From: an uncultured Paracoccus sp.
GTDB taxonomy: Bacteria; Pseudomonadota; Alphaproteobacteria; Rhodobacterales; Rhodobacteraceae
Assembly: GCF_946221145.1 (NCBI RefSeq)
Contig: NZ_CAMIOH010000005.1
Coordinates: 1 to 36,986 of the forward strand
DNA: 36,986 bases
Direction: 5' to 3'
Shown one piece after another: positions 1 to 7,486 of this stretch. The notes beneath the pieces are model-generated. The model did no database searches, was not told the origin of the DNA, and saw only the letters and a list, made by a program, of their open reading frames with translations. A program made the position numbers and the translations under genes. Numbering within the stretch: the first letter of the stretch is position 1; each line of letters opens with the position of its first letter.

Positions 1-68
1 CGGCGGCGTTGGTCCCGCGACCAAGGGATGTGCGATCCCCATGCCGGCGATCCGAGACCTTGCCCCGA

Positions 69-1256
69 TCAGCCTGCCGCCTGCGTCCGGTGCGGTGCCT
101 CGCGCTTGGCGATGCGCAGCACGGTATAGCCGGCGATGCCAGAGACCAGCGATCCCATCAGGATGCCGATCTTGGCCTGATCCTGCAAAAGCGGCTCGGC
201 GAAGGCCAGGGCCGAGATGAACAGGCTCATCGTAAAGCCGATCCCGCACAGCAGCGCGGTCCCGAACATCTGCAGCCAGCTTGCCCCGGCGGGCAGGTCG
301 GCCCAGTCCAGCCGCACCAGGATCGCAACCGCGCCGAAGATGCCGATCACCTTGCCCAGGGCCAGGCCCATGGCCACGCCCATCGTCACCGGGGCGAACA
401 GCGCATCCATCCCCAGGCCGGCAAAGCTGACCCCGGCATTGGCAAAGCCGAACACCGGGATGATCAGGAACGCCACCGGGGCGATCAGCGCATGTTCCAG
501 GCGGTGCAGCGGGCTTTCCGACCCCGTCGCCTCGGGCGAGGCGGGGGTGCGCTTCAGCGGGATGGTCAGCGCCAGCAGCACGCCCGCGATGGTGGCGTGG
601 ATCCCCGACCGCCAGACAAAGAACCACAGCATCGCGCCCAGCACCAGATAGGGCCACAGCCGCATCACGCCTGCGCGGTTCAGTCCGATCAGGGCCGCCA
701 GCACCAGCCCGGCGATCCCCAGATCCATGACCGACAGGCCGCTGGTGTAGAACAGCCCGATCACCACGACCGCGCCCAGGTCGTCCAGGATCGCAAGCGC
801 GGCCAGAAACACCTTGAGCGAGGTCGGCACTCTGGATCCCAGAAGCGAGATCACCCCAAGCGCGAAGGCGATGTCGGTGGCGGATGGGATCGCCCAGCCA
901 TGCGTCGCCCCGCTGCCCGCGGTGAAGGACAGATAGATCAGCGCCGGAACCGCCATCCCCGAAGCCGCCGCCACGCCCGGCAGGATCCGGCGCGGCCAGG
1001 ACGACAGGTGGCCGTCGACCATCTCTCGCTTGATTTCCAGACCGACCATCAGGAAGAACAGCGCCATCAGCGCGTCGTTGATCCAATGCGCGACCGACAG
1101 CGGCCCCACATGGGCGTGAAGGGCGCTGAAATAAGCGTCGGACAGGGGCGAATTGGCGGTGATCAGGGCCAGGACCGCCGCCGCGAGCAGCAGCAGCCCC
1201 CCGGACGATCCGCTGTCCAGGAACTTGCGGATGGTGTTCTGGATCCGGCCTGCCAT
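69..1256 (-). CDS. nhaA: Na+/H+ antiporter NhaA
   Basis: This is a 395-residue inner-membrane antiporter that exchanges internal Na+ (or Li+) for external protons to control sodium level and pH. The length matches the NhaA family. Hydrophobic segments run through the whole protein. The ion-binding aspartates are visible as D128 in SATDIAFALG and the pair D158-D159 in AILDDLGAV, aligning with D133 and D163/D164 of E. coli NhaA. The N-terminal FFLMVGLEIKREM stretch is also typical. The ATG start is supported by an AAAGGGGG ribosome-binding site about 8 bases upstream. It reads in the same direction as the AI-2E permease, but a 110-bp gap with its own candidate promoter separates them, so it may be transcribed alone. 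Identification is firm; the transported ion is taken from the family. Confidence 0.96.
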   Translation of the reverse strand: MAGRIQNTIRKFLDSGSSGGLLLLAAAVLALITANSPLSDAYFSALHAHVGPLSVAHWINDALMALFFLMVGLEIKREMVDGHLSSWPRRILPGVAAASGMAVPALIYLSFTAGSGATHGWAIPSATDIAFALGVISLLGSRVPTSLKVFLAALAILDDLGAVVVIGLFYTSGLSVMDLGIAGLVLAALIGLNRAGVMRLWPYLVLGAMLWFFVWRSGIHATIAGVLLALTIPLKRTPASPEATGSESPLHRLEHALIAPVAFLIIPVFGFANAGVSFAGLGMDALFAPVTMGVAMGLALGKVIGIFGAVAILVRLDWADLPAGASWLQMFGTALLCGIGFTMSLFISALAFAEPLLQDQAKIGILMGSLVSGIAGYTVLRIAKREAPHRTQAAG

Positions 1257-1342
1257 GACACAGCCCCCTTTGTCAGAAACGGTTCAACCAGTCTCCGTAT
1301 TCAGGGGTCGTCCCTGGGCACGCAGCACACGCCAATGGCCGG

Positions 1343-1370
1343 ATCATATTCAGCAATGCCCGCCGATCAA
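1343..1370 (-). promoter_or_regulatory. candidate sigma-70 promoter for nhaA
   Basis: Read on the minus strand, TTGATC (1370-1365) is followed after 16 bases by TATGAT (1348-1343). The -10 hexamer differs from TATAAT at one position. The predicted transcript would start near 1335 and leave a leader of about 80 bases before nhaA. The -35 element overlaps the stop codon of the upstream permease gene. Seen by eye only. Confidence 0.4.
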
Positions 1371-2500
1371 GAGGTTTGCGGATGGGTGCGGATTTCGCGC
1401 AGCCATTCACGCCAGATCGCCACCAGCAGCGCCATCAGCACAGGGCCGACGAACAGCCCGACGATGCCCATCGTCTTGACGCCCCCCACCAGACCGAAAA
1501 AGGTCGGCAGGAACGGCATCTTGACCGGCCCGCCGACCAGCACGGGGCGGATGGTCTTGTCCACGATGAACAGTTCCACCGAACCCCAGATGAACAGCAA
1601 AAGCCCCGCCCAGGGCGATCCGCTGGCGGCCAGATAGATCGACACCAGCGTAAAGGACAACGGCGCGCCGCCGGGGATCAGCGCCATGATCCCGGTGATC
1701 ACCCCCAGCGTCACGGGGGACGGCACCCCCGCCACCCAATAGGCGATCCCAAGGATCACCCCCTCGCCGATGGCGATCAGGGTCATGCCGGTGACGGTGG
1801 CGCTGATCGTCAGCGGCACCACCCGCGACAGCCGTTCCCAGCGGCGGGGCAGGATGCGCGCGCCGATCATGTCGATCTGTCCGGCGATCTTGTGGCCGTC
1901 GCGATAGAACACGAACAGCGCGATCAGCATGAACAGCAGGTTCAGCGCCAGATGAAAAGCCACGTTCCCCGCCGCCAGCACGCTGCGATAGATCGAGGCG
2001 ATGGTGTTGCCGCTGGTCAGCTGCACCAGCTCTGCGATGGCGCCGGGGCGGCCGATATGGCGCGTCCACTGTTCGTCGATCCAGTCGCCGATCTGCGGCA
2101 GCTGCATCATCCAGCCGGGGGTCCCGGCCCCATTGGCGTTCACCTCGAACACCCAATAGATCCATTGCTGCAATTCCCGGAACGCATAGAGCAGCGCCAT
2201 GGTGATCGGCACGACCAGGAACAGCACGATCACCAGGACCAGCAGCGCCGCCGTGATGGTGCGGTCGATCCCCAGATTGCGCTGCACGCTGCGCGACAGG
2301 GGCCAGCTGGCAAAGGCGATGATCGTCGCCGCCAGCACCGGCACCAGGAAGCCGTGAAAGAAATAGATCGCGGCCGCGATGATGAAGACCAGCAGCCAGC
2401 GGGCGGCCGAGATGTCGCTGATCAGCGGAAAGGGCGTCGTGGCCGGATCCTCGGTCGCGGCGGCCTCGGGCCGGGGCGTTGCCTGCTGTGGGTCGATCAT
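1367..2500 (-). CDS. AI-2E family transporter (PerM/TqsA-type permease)
   Basis: This 377-residue polytopic membrane protein belongs to the AI-2E (UPF0118) family. The layout is typical: paired N-terminal transmembrane helices at about residues 31-65, another near 70-95, an amphipathic soluble stretch around 100-160, and a C-terminal membrane half with the glycine/proline-rich GIMALIPGGAPLSF and GLVGGVKTMGIVGLFVGP motifs. Family members include TqsA, linked to export of the autoinducer AI-2, and others proposed as Na+ or H+ coupled exporters, so the substrate cannot be assigned. The first 20 residues are a polar, proline-rich cytoplasmic tail. The gene diverges from the Hsp70-like gene across 146 bp. 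The family is sure; the function is not. Confidence 0.88.
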   Translation of the reverse strand: MIDPQQATPRPEAAATEDPATTPFPLISDISAARWLLVFIIAAAIYFFHGFLVPVLAATIIAFASWPLSRSVQRNLGIDRTITAALLVLVIVLFLVVPITMALLYAFRELQQWIYWVFEVNANGAGTPGWMMQLPQIGDWIDEQWTRHIGRPGAIAELVQLTSGNTIASIYRSVLAAGNVAFHLALNLLFMLIALFVFYRDGHKIAGQIDMIGARILPRRWERLSRVVPLTISATVTGMTLIAIGEGVILGIAYWVAGVPSPVTLGVITGIMALIPGGAPLSFTLVSIYLAASGSPWAGLLLFIWGSVELFIVDKTIRPVLVGGPVKMPFLPTFFGLVGGVKTMGIVGLFVGPVLMALLVAIWREWLREIRTHPQTS

Positions 2501-2646
2501 GCCTGAGCGCCTGCCTTCCGGGTGCTTCGCCGCGTTTCCATGACTGTTGCATTGTGGCCCGTGGCGTCAACCCGTCTTTGGGGTCTTGCTTGCCGCATCG
2601 CGCATCTTGGGATAGCCGGTCTGGCTTTCAGCCGAAAGGTTCCGCC

Positions 2647-3882
2647 ATGACCCGCAGCCTTGCCATCGACTTCGGCACCTCGAACACCGCCGTGGCGGTG
2701 CTGGATCGCGGCACCGTGCGGCGCGTGCCCATCGAAGACGGCGCGGACACCCTGCCCACCGCCGTGTTTTTCCCGGCACGCGGCGGCGCGATGCGGATCG
2801 GCGACGCGGCGGCGCGGGCGCTGATCGGCGGGCAGGAAGGCCGCTACATGCGGGCGCTGAAAAGCGTTCTGGGAACGCCCCTGATCCACGAATCGCGGCT
2901 GATCGCCGGACGCCGCCGGACGCTGGCGGATGTGATCACGGATTTTCTGGCAGACCTGCGCCGGCGGGCGGAATCCGCGACCGGCCAGCCGCAGACCCGC
3001 GCCCTGTCGGGCCGTCCGGTGCATTTCCACGCCGATCCCGCCCGCGACGCCCAGGCCCAGGCGGATCTGCAGGCCTGCTATCACGCGGCGGGGTTTGATC
3101 ACGTCGCCTTCATGCCCGAACCCGAGGCCGCGGCGCTTGCCTGTCACGCCATGGGGGCGGCGGGCCGGACCGGGCTGATCGTCGATATCGGCGGCGGCAC
3201 CTCGGACTTTTCGGTTTATCGCAGCGAAGGCGGGCAGGTGCGGATCCTGGCCAGCCACGGCATTCGCCTGGGCGGCACCGACTTTGACGCCGCCATCTCG
3301 TTGAGCCATGCCATGCCGCTCTTGGGCCATGGCAGCCAGTTGCGCCGGGAAATGGGTCCGGGCCTGCTGCCGGTCCCCAATGCGATCTATGCCGATCTGG
3401 CGTCCTGGGCGCATATCCCGTTTGTCTATACCCCGGAAAACCGCAGGCTGGCCCAGCAGATGGCCCGGCTGGCGGTGGATGAGGCACGCATGGACCGGCT
3501 GGTCACGGTGCTGACCGACGAACTGGGCCATGACCTGGCCTTCGCGGTCGAACGCGGCAAGATCGCCGCCAACCAGGGTGACGATGCCCTGATCGCCATG
3601 GGCTTCATCCAGCCGCGCCTGGCCGCCCCGGTCACGGCCGGATCGCTGGGCGATGCGCTGCACGGCTTTGGCGCGGACCTGGAAACCGCCGTGACCGAGA
3701 CCCTGGCCCGCGCGGGCGTCGGGGCGGACGAAATCGGCGATGTCGTTCTGGTCGGTGGGTCCAGCCTGATGGCCCTGGTCACGAATCTGGCCGCGCGGAT
3801 CCTGCCCGGTGCCAGGCTGCACCGGTCCGAGGCGTTTACCGCCGTGGTCGATGGTCTGGCTTTGGCGACCGCCGTGGAATAA
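2647..3882 (+). CDS. Hsp70-family ATPase, YegD-like
   Basis: A 411-residue actin/Hsp70-fold ATPase. The phosphate-1 loop AIDFGTSNT lies at residues 6-14, phosphate-2 LIVDIGGGTSDF at 177-188, and the adenosine motif VGGSS at 369-373. There is no substrate-binding domain, so the protein is only the nucleotide-binding half of a DnaK. GRPVHF and MPLLGHGSQ resemble E. coli YegD, an Hsp70 homologue of uncertain role. The chosen ATG has AAAGG about 7 bases upstream; the frame is open further upstream, but that part does not resemble the family. No dnaJ or grpE lies nearby, so it may not be a classical chaperone. The family call is firm; client and partner are unknown. Confidence 0.87.
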   Translation: MTRSLAIDFGTSNTAVAVLDRGTVRRVPIEDGADTLPTAVFFPARGGAMRIGDAAARALIGGQEGRYMRALKSVLGTPLIHESRLIAGRRRTLADVITDFLADLRRRAESATGQPQTRALSGRPVHFHADPARDAQAQADLQACYHAAGFDHVAFMPEPEAAALACHAMGAAGRTGLIVDIGGGTSDFSVYRSEGGQVRILASHGIRLGGTDFDAAISLSHAMPLLGHGSQLRREMGPGLLPVPNAIYADLASWAHIPFVYTPENRRLAQQMARLAVDEARMDRLVTVLTDELGHDLAFAVERGKIAANQGDDALIAMGFIQPRLAAPVTAGSLGDALHGFGADLETAVTETLARAGVGADEIGDVVLVGGSSLMALVTNLAARILPGARLHRSEAFTAVVDGLALATAVE

Positions 3883-3888
3883 TGTTCC

Positions 3889-3965
3889 TTCGCCTTCAGG
3901 GCGAATGGAAAGACAGGCTTTTCTGTCGCGCCAAACTTGCATCTTCGCCGTCCCTGAAGAATAGC
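3889..3965 (+). other. hairpin pair and weak promoter ahead of cysD
   Basis: Two short inverted repeats follow the Hsp70-like gene. TTCGCC/GGCGAA (3889-3905) has a 5-base loop. GACAG/CTGTC (3912-3927) has a T-rich 6-base loop. They could end the upstream transcript, though no T-run follows. Further on, TTGCAT (3937-3942), 17 bases, then AATAGC (3960-3965) is a poor sigma-70 match that could drive cysD. I do not recognise a riboswitch here. Confidence 0.25.
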
Positions 3966-4013
3966 GTTCCGCCAACCGGACCATGCCGCCCGCCCCGAAC
4001 AAGAGTTGACGCG

Positions 4014-4943
4014 ATGAACAGCCAGGCCCAGACCCCGCTTTCCCCGGCCACCCTGACCCATTTGCAGCGTCTGGAGGCCGAAAGCATCCACATCATGCGA
4101 GAGGTGGTGGCCAATGCCGACAACCCGGTGATGCTGTATTCGGTGGGCAAGGATTCCGCCTGCATGTTGCATCTGGCGAAAAAGGCGTTCCATCCCGCGC
4201 CGCCGCCCTTTCCGCTGCTGCATGTGGACACGACGTGGAAATTCCGTGCCATGTATGACCTGCGCGACCGCGCGGCGCAGGCGGCGGGCATGGATCTGAT
4301 CGTCCATCACAACCCCGAGGCGATGGAGCGCGGCATCAACCCCTTTGACCACGGCAGCCTGCACACCGACCTGTGGAAGACCGAGGGGCTGAAACAGGCG
4401 CTGACCCAATACAATTTCGACGTGGCCTTCGGCGGCGCCCGCCGCGACGAGGAGAAATCCCGCGCCAAGGAACGGATTTTCTCGTTCCGCTCGGCCAATC
4501 ACCGCTGGGATCCCAAGAACCAGCGGCCCGAATTGTGGAAGCTGTATAACACCCGCAAGGCCAAGGACGAATCGATCCGCGTGTTCCCGCTGTCCAACTG
4601 GACCGAACTGGACATCTGGCAATATATCCACCTGGAAAACATCGACATCGTGCCGCTGTATTTCAGCGAACCGCGCCCGGTCGTCGAACGCGACGGGCTG
4701 CTGATCATGGTCGATGACGACCGCTTCCCGCTGCGCCCCGGCGAAACCCCGCAGATGCGGTCGGTGCGGTTCCGCACGCTGGGCTGCTATCCCCTGACCG
4801 GGGCGGTGGAATCGGATGCGACAACCCTGCCCGAGGTGATTCAGGAAATGCTGCTGACCACCACATCCGAACGCCAGGGCCGCGCCATCGACAAGGATCA
4901 GGCCGCGTCGATGGAGAAGAAGAAGCAAGAGGGGTATTTCTGA
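4014..4943 (+). CDS. cysD: sulfate adenylyltransferase subunit 2 (CysD)
   Basis: This 309-residue cytoplasmic enzyme is the catalytic small subunit of ATP sulfurylase. With the CysN GTPase it makes adenosine 5'-phosphosulfate (APS) from sulfate and ATP. The PP-loop pyrophosphatase motif SVGKDS is at residues 43-48, and the family segments GARRDEEKSRAKERIFSFR, WTELDIWQYI and LGCYPLTGAVESDA follow in order. The length is close to the usual 300 or so. The frame is open upstream, but family similarity begins at this ATG. The stop overlaps the cysNC start in a TGATG junction, which implies translational coupling and equal output. The operon here has only cysD and cysNC; no reductase (cysH) or sulfate transporter genes lie next to it. 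Confidence 0.96.
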   Translation: MNSQAQTPLSPATLTHLQRLEAESIHIMREVVANADNPVMLYSVGKDSACMLHLAKKAFHPAPPPFPLLHVDTTWKFRAMYDLRDRAAQAAGMDLIVHHNPEAMERGINPFDHGSLHTDLWKTEGLKQALTQYNFDVAFGGARRDEEKSRAKERIFSFRSANHRWDPKNQRPELWKLYNTRKAKDESIRVFPLSNWTELDIWQYIHLENIDIVPLYFSEPRPVVERDGLLIMVDDDRFPLRPGETPQMRSVRFRTLGCYPLTGAVESDATTLPEVIQEMLLTTTSERQGRAIDKDQAASMEKKKQEGYF

Positions 4944-6856
4944 TGACCGCGCAGGATCCCGTTTACGTCACCGACGAATTGATTTCCCAGGACATCGACG
5001 CCTATCTGCTGAAGCACCAGCACAAGACCATGCTGCGCTTCATCACCTGCGGGTCGGTCGATGACGGCAAATCGACGCTGATCGGGCGGCTGCTTTACGA
5101 CAGCAAGATGATCTTCGAGGATCAGCTTGCCAGCCTTGAAGCCGACAGCAAGGTGTCGGGCACCCAAGGCGGCGGCATCGACTTTGCGCTGCTGGTGGAC
5201 GGGCTGGCGGCGGAACGCGAACAGGGCATCACCATCGACGTGGCCTATCGCTTTTTCGCCACCGACAAGCGCAAGTTCATCGTCGCCGACACGCCGGGCC
5301 ACGAACAATATACCCGCAACATGGTCACGGGCGCCTCGACCGCCGATCTGGCGGTGATCCTGATCGACGCGCGGCAGGGCGTGCTGACCCAGACGCGGCG
5401 GCATTCCTATCTGGTGAACCTGCTGGGCATCCGCAACATCGTGCTGGCGGTCAACAAGATGGACCTGGTCGATTACTCGGCCGAGCGGTTCTACGAGATC
5501 GTCACCGAATACAGCCATTTCGCCAAGCAGATCGGCATGGAGAGTTTCCTGCCGATCCCGATTTCGGGGCTGAAGGGCGACAATATCGTCACCAAAAGCG
5601 CCGACATGCCCTGGTATCAGGGGCCGACCCTGCTGGGCCATCTGGAAGACGCGCCGATCAGCGATGCCCGGATGCAGGACCGCCCGTTCCGCATGGCGGT
5701 GCAATGGGTGAACCGCCCGCATCTGGATTTCCGGGGCTTCGCGGGCCAGATCAGCGCGGGCACGGTGCGGCCGGGCGATGCGATCCGCGTGCTGCCCTCG
5801 GGGCGGACGACCACGGTCAAGGCGATCCCCGGTTTCGACGGCGATCTGGCGCAGGCGGTGGCGGGCCAGTCCGTGACCCTGACCTTTGCCGACGAAATCG
5901 ACTGTTCGCGCGGCGACGTGATCGTGCGGGCCGATGCCCCCTGCGAGGTCGCCGACCAGTTCGAGGCGACCTTGGTCTGGATGGCCGAGGCCGAGATGCT
6001 GCCGGGCCGCCCCTATCTGCTGAAGATCGGCACCCAGACCGTCACCGCCACCGTGACCGAGCCGAAATACGAGGTGAACGTCAACACGCTGGACCATCTG
6101 GCCAGCAAGACGCTGGGCCTGAATGCGATCGGCGTGGTGAACATCTCGACCGACCGGCCGGTCCCGTTCGAAAGCTATGCCGACAATCCCGATCTGGGCG
6201 GCTTCATTCTGATCGACCGGATGACGAACGCCACCATCGCCGCCGGGATGCTGCATTTCGCGCTGCGCCGGTCGCAGAACATCCACTGGCAATCGACCGA
6301 TGTGGACCGCGACGCCCATGCCGCGCAGAAGAACCAGCGGGCGCGGGTGGTCTGGTTCACCGGGCTGTCGGGGTCGGGCAAATCGACCATCGCCAATATC
6401 GTCGAACGCAAGCTGCACGCGATGGGCAAGCACACCTTCCTGCTGGACGGCGACAACGTGCGCCACGGGCTGAACCGCGATCTGGGCTTCACCGATGCCG
6501 ACCGGGTGGAAAACATCCGCCGCGTGGGCGAGGTGGCCAAGCTGATGTCGGATGCCGGGCTGATCGTGCTGACGGCCTTCATCTCTCCGTTCCGGTCCGA
6601 ACGGCGGATGGTGCGCGACCTGATCGCCGAGGGCGAGTTCATCGAGGTCTATGTGGACACCCCGCTGGCGGTCGCCGAACAGCGCGACGTGAAGGGCCTG
6701 TATAAAAAGGCGCGGTCGGGGCAGTTGAAGAACTTCACCGGCATCGACAGCCCCTATGAGGCGCCCGAGGCGGCGGAACTGATCGTCAACACCGCCGCGC
6801 TGTCGGCCGAGGACGCCGCCGACCGGGTGATCGCCGCGATCCTGTCGCGGGGCTGA
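4943..6856 (+). CDS. cysNC: bifunctional sulfate adenylyltransferase GTPase / APS kinase (CysN-CysC fusion)
   Basis: This 637-residue fusion carries out two steps of sulfate activation. Residues about 25-450 form the CysN GTPase that drives CysD: P-loop GSVDDGKST (37-45), switch II DTPGH (116-120) and NKMD (171-174), then EF-Tu-like barrel domains. Residues about 455-637 form APS kinase (CysC), which phosphorylates APS to PAPS: Walker A GLSGSGKST (474-482), LDGDNVRHGL, FISPFRSERR and the lid segment KGLYKKARSG. Both active sites look complete. Such fusions, often called NodQ-like, are common in alphaproteobacteria. The gene starts on the last base of cysD. PAPS use yields PAP, which the cysQ-like gene at 23323 would be suited to clear. 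Confidence 0.96.
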   Translation: MTAQDPVYVTDELISQDIDAYLLKHQHKTMLRFITCGSVDDGKSTLIGRLLYDSKMIFEDQLASLEADSKVSGTQGGGIDFALLVDGLAAEREQGITIDVAYRFFATDKRKFIVADTPGHEQYTRNMVTGASTADLAVILIDARQGVLTQTRRHSYLVNLLGIRNIVLAVNKMDLVDYSAERFYEIVTEYSHFAKQIGMESFLPIPISGLKGDNIVTKSADMPWYQGPTLLGHLEDAPISDARMQDRPFRMAVQWVNRPHLDFRGFAGQISAGTVRPGDAIRVLPSGRTTTVKAIPGFDGDLAQAVAGQSVTLTFADEIDCSRGDVIVRADAPCEVADQFEATLVWMAEAEMLPGRPYLLKIGTQTVTATVTEPKYEVNVNTLDHLASKTLGLNAIGVVNISTDRPVPFESYADNPDLGGFILIDRMTNATIAAGMLHFALRRSQNIHWQSTDVDRDAHAAQKNQRARVVWFTGLSGSGKSTIANIVERKLHAMGKHTFLLDGDNVRHGLNRDLGFTDADRVENIRRVGEVAKLMSDAGLIVLTAFISPFRSERRMVRDLIAEGEFIEVYVDTPLAVAEQRDVKGLYKKARSGQLKNFTGIDSPYEAPEAAELIVNTAALSAEDAADRVIAAILSRG

Positions 6857-6880
6857 ACGGGTCTTTCGTCGGTCAGATCA

Positions 6881-6909
6881 GGGGCATCCGGCCGCCGCCG
6901 GGTGTCCCC
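6881..6909 (+). terminator. hairpin between cysNC and the DUF2218 gene
   Basis: GGGGCATCCGGC (6881-6892) can pair with GCCGGGTGTCCCC (6897-6909) around a CGCC loop, with one bulged base and one G-U wobble. It lies 25 bases past the cysNC stop and about 30 bases past the converging DUF2218 stop. There is no good T-run on either side, so terminator function is uncertain. Confidence 0.35.
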
Positions 6910-6939
6910 TTGTCACGGGGAAACTGGCTGTGGCACCGG

Positions 6940-7239
6940 TCAGGCTGCGGGACTCCAGACCATCTTCTGAAAATCCTCTCGGAACGCGAATCGCGCCAGG
7001 TGGCGGTCGATGATGTCCTGAAGCCTTTCGACCGTGGCCGCGTCGGCGCCACTGACCCGGCAGGTCAGATCTGCCTGCGTCGCCGTCAATGCGGCCGTGC
7101 CGATGTCAAAGCGGATGCTGCCAGTATCGCCCTCGGCCTGGGCCGGGATCTTGTGGGCGAAATGCTTGCACAATTGAACCATATACCGATGCGCCTGCTC
7201 GGTGGCGAAACGGCCCGTGCTGCAAAGATCGTTGCTCAT
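6940..7239 (-). CDS. DUF2218 family protein
   Basis: A 99-residue cytoplasmic protein with no signal peptide or membrane segment. It matches DUF2218 from end to end: an N-terminal STGRFATEQAHRYMVQLCKH, then FAHKIPA, a central beta-type stretch, and a C-terminal HLARFAFREDFQKMVW. The conserved CKHFAH histidines could bind a metal, though no function is established for the family. The ATG at 7239 was preferred over an upstream in-frame start because AGGA lies about 8 bases ahead and family similarity begins just after it. The gene converges on cysNC. In some proteobacteria DUF2218 genes sit near iron-uptake genes, but nothing of that kind is adjacent here. Confidence 0.82.
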   Translation of the reverse strand: MSNDLCSTGRFATEQAHRYMVQLCKHFAHKIPAQAEGDTGSIRFDIGTAALTATQADLTCRVSGADAATVERLQDIIDRHLARFAFREDFQKMVWSPAA

Positions 7240-7319
7240 TCGTAAGATCCTGTCTGCTGCCTGAACGAGCAGTAGAGGCCGCGCAATCGCCTGATTTGTC
7301 AATGCGCGAGACGGTGAAC

Positions 7320-7345
7320 GGAACAGTCTTACCAAAAGGTCAGTT
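7320..7345 (+). promoter_or_regulatory. candidate EcfG-type promoter P1
   Basis: GGAAC (7320-7324), 17 bases, then AGTT (7342-7345) fits the alphaproteobacterial general-stress consensus GGAAC-N16/17-cGTT except for A in place of C. It points toward the terminator at 7431-7456 with no recognised gene between. A predicted start is near 7352. A gene for an EcfG-like sigma factor lies at the right end of this window. Confidence 0.4.
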
Positions 7346-7360
7346 TATATGCTGCAGTGC

Positions 7361-7385
7361 GGAACCATCCCGCCTTCCAGATGTT
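7361..7385 (+). promoter_or_regulatory. candidate EcfG-type promoter P2
   Basis: GGAAC (7361-7365), 16 bases, then TGTT (7382-7385). It lies 41 bases downstream of P1 in the same direction and has a similar spacing. Two copies in tandem make chance less likely than either copy alone, but GGAAC is not rare in GC-rich DNA. Confidence 0.3.
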
Positions 7386-7430
7386 GGAAACGCGTAGTTG
7401 AATGACATCTTAGCAATGGCTTATCGAGTA

Positions 7431-7456
7431 TGCCCGCCCCATCAGGCGGGCATTTT
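7431..7456 (+). terminator. intrinsic terminator (plus strand)
   Basis: A perfect 8-bp stem, TGCCCGCC (7431-7438) with GGCGGGCA (7445-7452), has a 6-base loop and is followed by TTTT (7453-7456). The minus strand has no T-run after the stem. It therefore ends a rightward transcript that starts within the gap, not the leftward genes on either side. Confidence 0.75.
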
Positions 7457-7486
7457 CCTGACTGCTCATCTGGTCTGTGGGACGGC

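Larger units (their letters stand above)
7352..7456 (+). ncRNA. candidate small RNA between EcfG-like promoters and a terminator
   Basis: This interval is flanked by two EcfG-like promoter motifs and ends in a strong intrinsic terminator whose T-run fits only plus-strand transcription. Both neighbouring genes lie on the minus strand, so neither explains that terminator. The transcript would be about 105 bases from P1 or about 65 from P2. An alternative is a tiny reading frame of 18 codons from the ATG at 7349 with AAGG nine bases ahead; it resembles nothing I know, and it would begin before the P1 start predicted here. I do not recognise a known RNA family. The call is inferred from signal layout only. 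Confidence 0.35.

Noticed and set aside
9..24. TTGGTC/GACCAA inverted repeat near the left edge as an nhaA terminator
   Set aside because: It lies 45 bases past the nhaA stop with no T-run on the minus strand, and the context is cut by the window edge. Nothing else is visible in 1-68.
9..1637. Plus-strand open frame over nhaA
   Set aside because: Composition is typical of an antisense shadow (Arg, Gln, His, Asp rich), and it runs across two real minus-strand genes.
2497..4928. Two long minus-strand frames over the Hsp70-like gene and cysD
   Set aside because: Both cross the boundaries of recognised plus-strand genes and resemble no family.
6910..7245. Plus-strand frame over the DUF2218 gene
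   Set aside because: The minus strand matches DUF2218 from end to end with a ribosome site; the plus frame matches nothing.
7297..7302. Perfect TTGACA on the minus strand as the -35 of the DUF2218 gene
   Set aside because: No acceptable -10 hexamer was found 15-19 bases downstream.
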